6,080 bases of DNA from Candidatus Omnitrophota bacterium (lineage in GTDB: Bacteria; Omnitrophota; Gorgyraeia; Pluralincolimonadales; Pluralincolimonadaceae): positions 1 through 6,080 of the forward strand of contig JAQUSA010000066.1 in assembly GCA_028715315.1 (NCBI GenBank), read 5' to 3'. This document shows, piece by piece, positions 5,005-6,080 of this stretch. The first letter of the stretch is position 1; every line of letters begins with the position of its first letter. The notes under the pieces were generated by a model. It had not been told where the DNA came from. It did no database searches and saw nothing but the letters and a program-made list of their open reading frames with translations. Position numbers and translations under genes: made by a program.

Positions 5005-6080
5005 ATGGGAAAAACTATATCAGAAAAGATCCTTTCCGAGCATTCGGGAAGGGACCTAAATGCCGATGATTTTGCCATCATCAGGGTCGACCTGTGCCTG
5101 CTGCAGGACGGCACGGGGCCTCTTGCGGTCAGGCAGCTCGAGCAACTCGGGATAAAGGATGTCGTCAACCCGCAGGGCATAGCGGTATTCCTCGACCACG
5201 CGGCGCCTTCCCCCAGGAAAGAGCTTTCCAACGATCACATCACATTGAGGAATTTCGCGCGCAGGACCGGATGCTATCTTTTCGAGATAGGCGAGGGCGT
5301 CTGCCACCAGATCATGAGCGAGATGTTCACCTCGCCCGGCGACGTGCTTGTCGGGGCCGATTCGCATACGTGCACCGGCGGCGCGTTGGGCGCCTTTGCG
5401 ACGGGCATGGGCTCCACCGATGTCGCTGTGGCGATGGGGCTCGGAAAGACGTGGTTCCGGGTGCCGCGCACCATCAAGGTGGTCGTGAACGGTAAGTTCC
5501 GCCCGGGAGTTTTTGCTAAAGATTTTATGTTATTCCTGATAGGCACGCTCGGCGCCGAAGGCGCGACATATAAGGCCATTGAGTTCACCGGTGAGGCGAT
5601 GGAGTCCTTGCCGATGCCCGAGCGCCTCGTAATATCGAATATGGCCGTTGAGGCGGGCGCGAAGGCCGGTATATTCGCTTCCGATAAGATGACGAAAGCA
5701 TACCTGAAACTGCACGGCAGGGAAGATAAATATAAGGAATTGCGCTCCGATAAGGACGCAAAATACGATAAAGAGATAGATATCGAGGTGGATAAGCTTG
5801 TCCCTATGGTATCGATGCCCCATACGGTGGACAATACGAAGCCGGTGGAAAAGGCCGGAAAGGTAAAGGCCCACCAGGTATTCATAGGGTCATGCACGAA
5901 CGGCAGGATAGAGGACCTCAGGGTCGTAGCCGATATATGGAAGGGCAAGAAACGCGACACGGATACGCGCGTTATAGTTACGCCGGCGTCGAAGGACGTA
6001 TACCTGCTTGCGGCCAAGGAGGGCCTAATAGAGACGTTCGTGGAATTCGGCGCGACCGTCACGACCCCCGGCTGCGGCGC
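5005..6080 (+). CDS. leuC: Aconitase-superfamily large subunit, LeuC/HacA type (3-isopropylmalate dehydratase-like; 3'-truncated by window edge)
   Basis: The first 358 residues of a hydro-lyase large subunit are present; relatives are about 420 residues. These [4Fe-4S] enzymes pair with a small swivel subunit (LeuD/HacB type) and isomerise 3-isopropylmalate, homocitrate or related hydroxyacids. Motifs are MGKTISEKIL (1-10), QDGTGPLAVRQ, EGVCHQ, GADSHTCTGGALGAFATG (117-134, including His121 and Cys123) and GSCTNGR, whose Cys297 is a cluster ligand. TPGCG follows, with Cys357 as the next ligand just before the edge; a third Cys is expected beyond it. The ATG at 5005 is the only start after an in-frame TAA at 4990 and gives the conserved N-terminus, although no Shine-Dalgarno sequence is visible. 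The sequence is of the short LeuC2/HacA/DmdA kind, not the E. coli LeuC kind. The substrate is therefore not certain: isopropylmalate, citrate/homocitrate or methylmalate derivatives are all possible, and the symbol is a family label. Confidence 0.85.
   Translation, partial: MGKTISEKILSEHSGRDLNADDFAIIRVDLCLLQDGTGPLAVRQLEQLGIKDVVNPQGIAVFLDHAAPSPRKELSNDHITLRNFARRTGCYLFEIGEGVCHQIMSEMFTSPGDVLVGADSHTCTGGALGAFATGMGSTDVAVAMGLGKTWFRVPRTIKVVVNGKFRPGVFAKDFMLFLIGTLGAEGATYKAIEFTGEAMESLPMPERLVISNMAVEAGAKAGIFASDKMTKAYLKLHGREDKYKELRSDKDAKYDKEIDIEVDKLVPMVSMPHTVDNTKPVEKAGKVKAHQVFIGSCTNGRIEDLRVVADIWKGKKRDTDTRVIVTPASKDVYLLAAKEGLIETFVEFGATVTTPGCG

Noticed and set aside
5274..6062. Long open frame on the - strand (262 codons) opposite the leuC-type gene
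   Set aside because: The + strand frame here has unmistakable aconitase-family motifs throughout. The antisense frame gives Ser/Thr-rich sequence with no recognisable domain, as expected for a shadow of a GC-rich gene.

Overview
The window carries ordinary central-metabolism genes of a bacterium, all on the + strand and densely packed. From position 2 to 4516 lies one tight operon for the glycine cleavage system (GCS) and its lipoyl cofactor. The order is gcvT (C-terminal 159 residues only), gcvH, gcvPA, gcvPB, a single-domain lipoate ligase/octanoyltransferase-family gene, and a small [4Fe-4S] ferredoxin. Junctions run from a 22-nt overlap to a 2-nt gap, so translational coupling is likely throughout.

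After a 29-nt AT-rich gap comes a gene for a small exported Ala/Gly/Val/Thr-rich protein of unknown function (4546-4905). It is followed by a 99-nt intergenic region with a perfect 10-bp GC-rich hairpin (4953-4984). An aconitase-superfamily large subunit of the LeuC/HacA type starts at 5005 and runs off the right edge after 358 residues, just inside its second cluster-cysteine motif.

How the genes fit together: GcvPA/GcvPB form the two-subunit PLP glycine decarboxylase, GcvH is the lipoyl shuttle, and GcvT passes the methylene group to tetrahydrofolate. The lipoyl-transfer family protein probably loads GcvH at Lys63. The ferredoxin may supply electrons, but to which enzyme cannot be seen. The fourth GCS component, dihydrolipoyl dehydrogenase (L protein), is not in the window.

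Organism: bacterial Shine-Dalgarno sequences, split gcvP, a Thermotoga-like 61-residue ferredoxin, GC-rich coding sequence that still uses many ATA (Ile) and AGG (Arg) codons, and tight packing suggest an anaerobic, uncultivated-type bacterium. Omnitrophota is my best guess, as an inference from overall style and not from a marker gene. I see no RNA gene, insertion sequence, CRISPR array or phage gene. I found no convincing new biological system. The points most worth a second look are the ferredoxin and lipoyl gene coupled into the gcv operon, the small exported protein, a 9-bp tandem duplication at the gcvPA/gcvPB junction, and the hairpin placed just before the leuC-type start codon.
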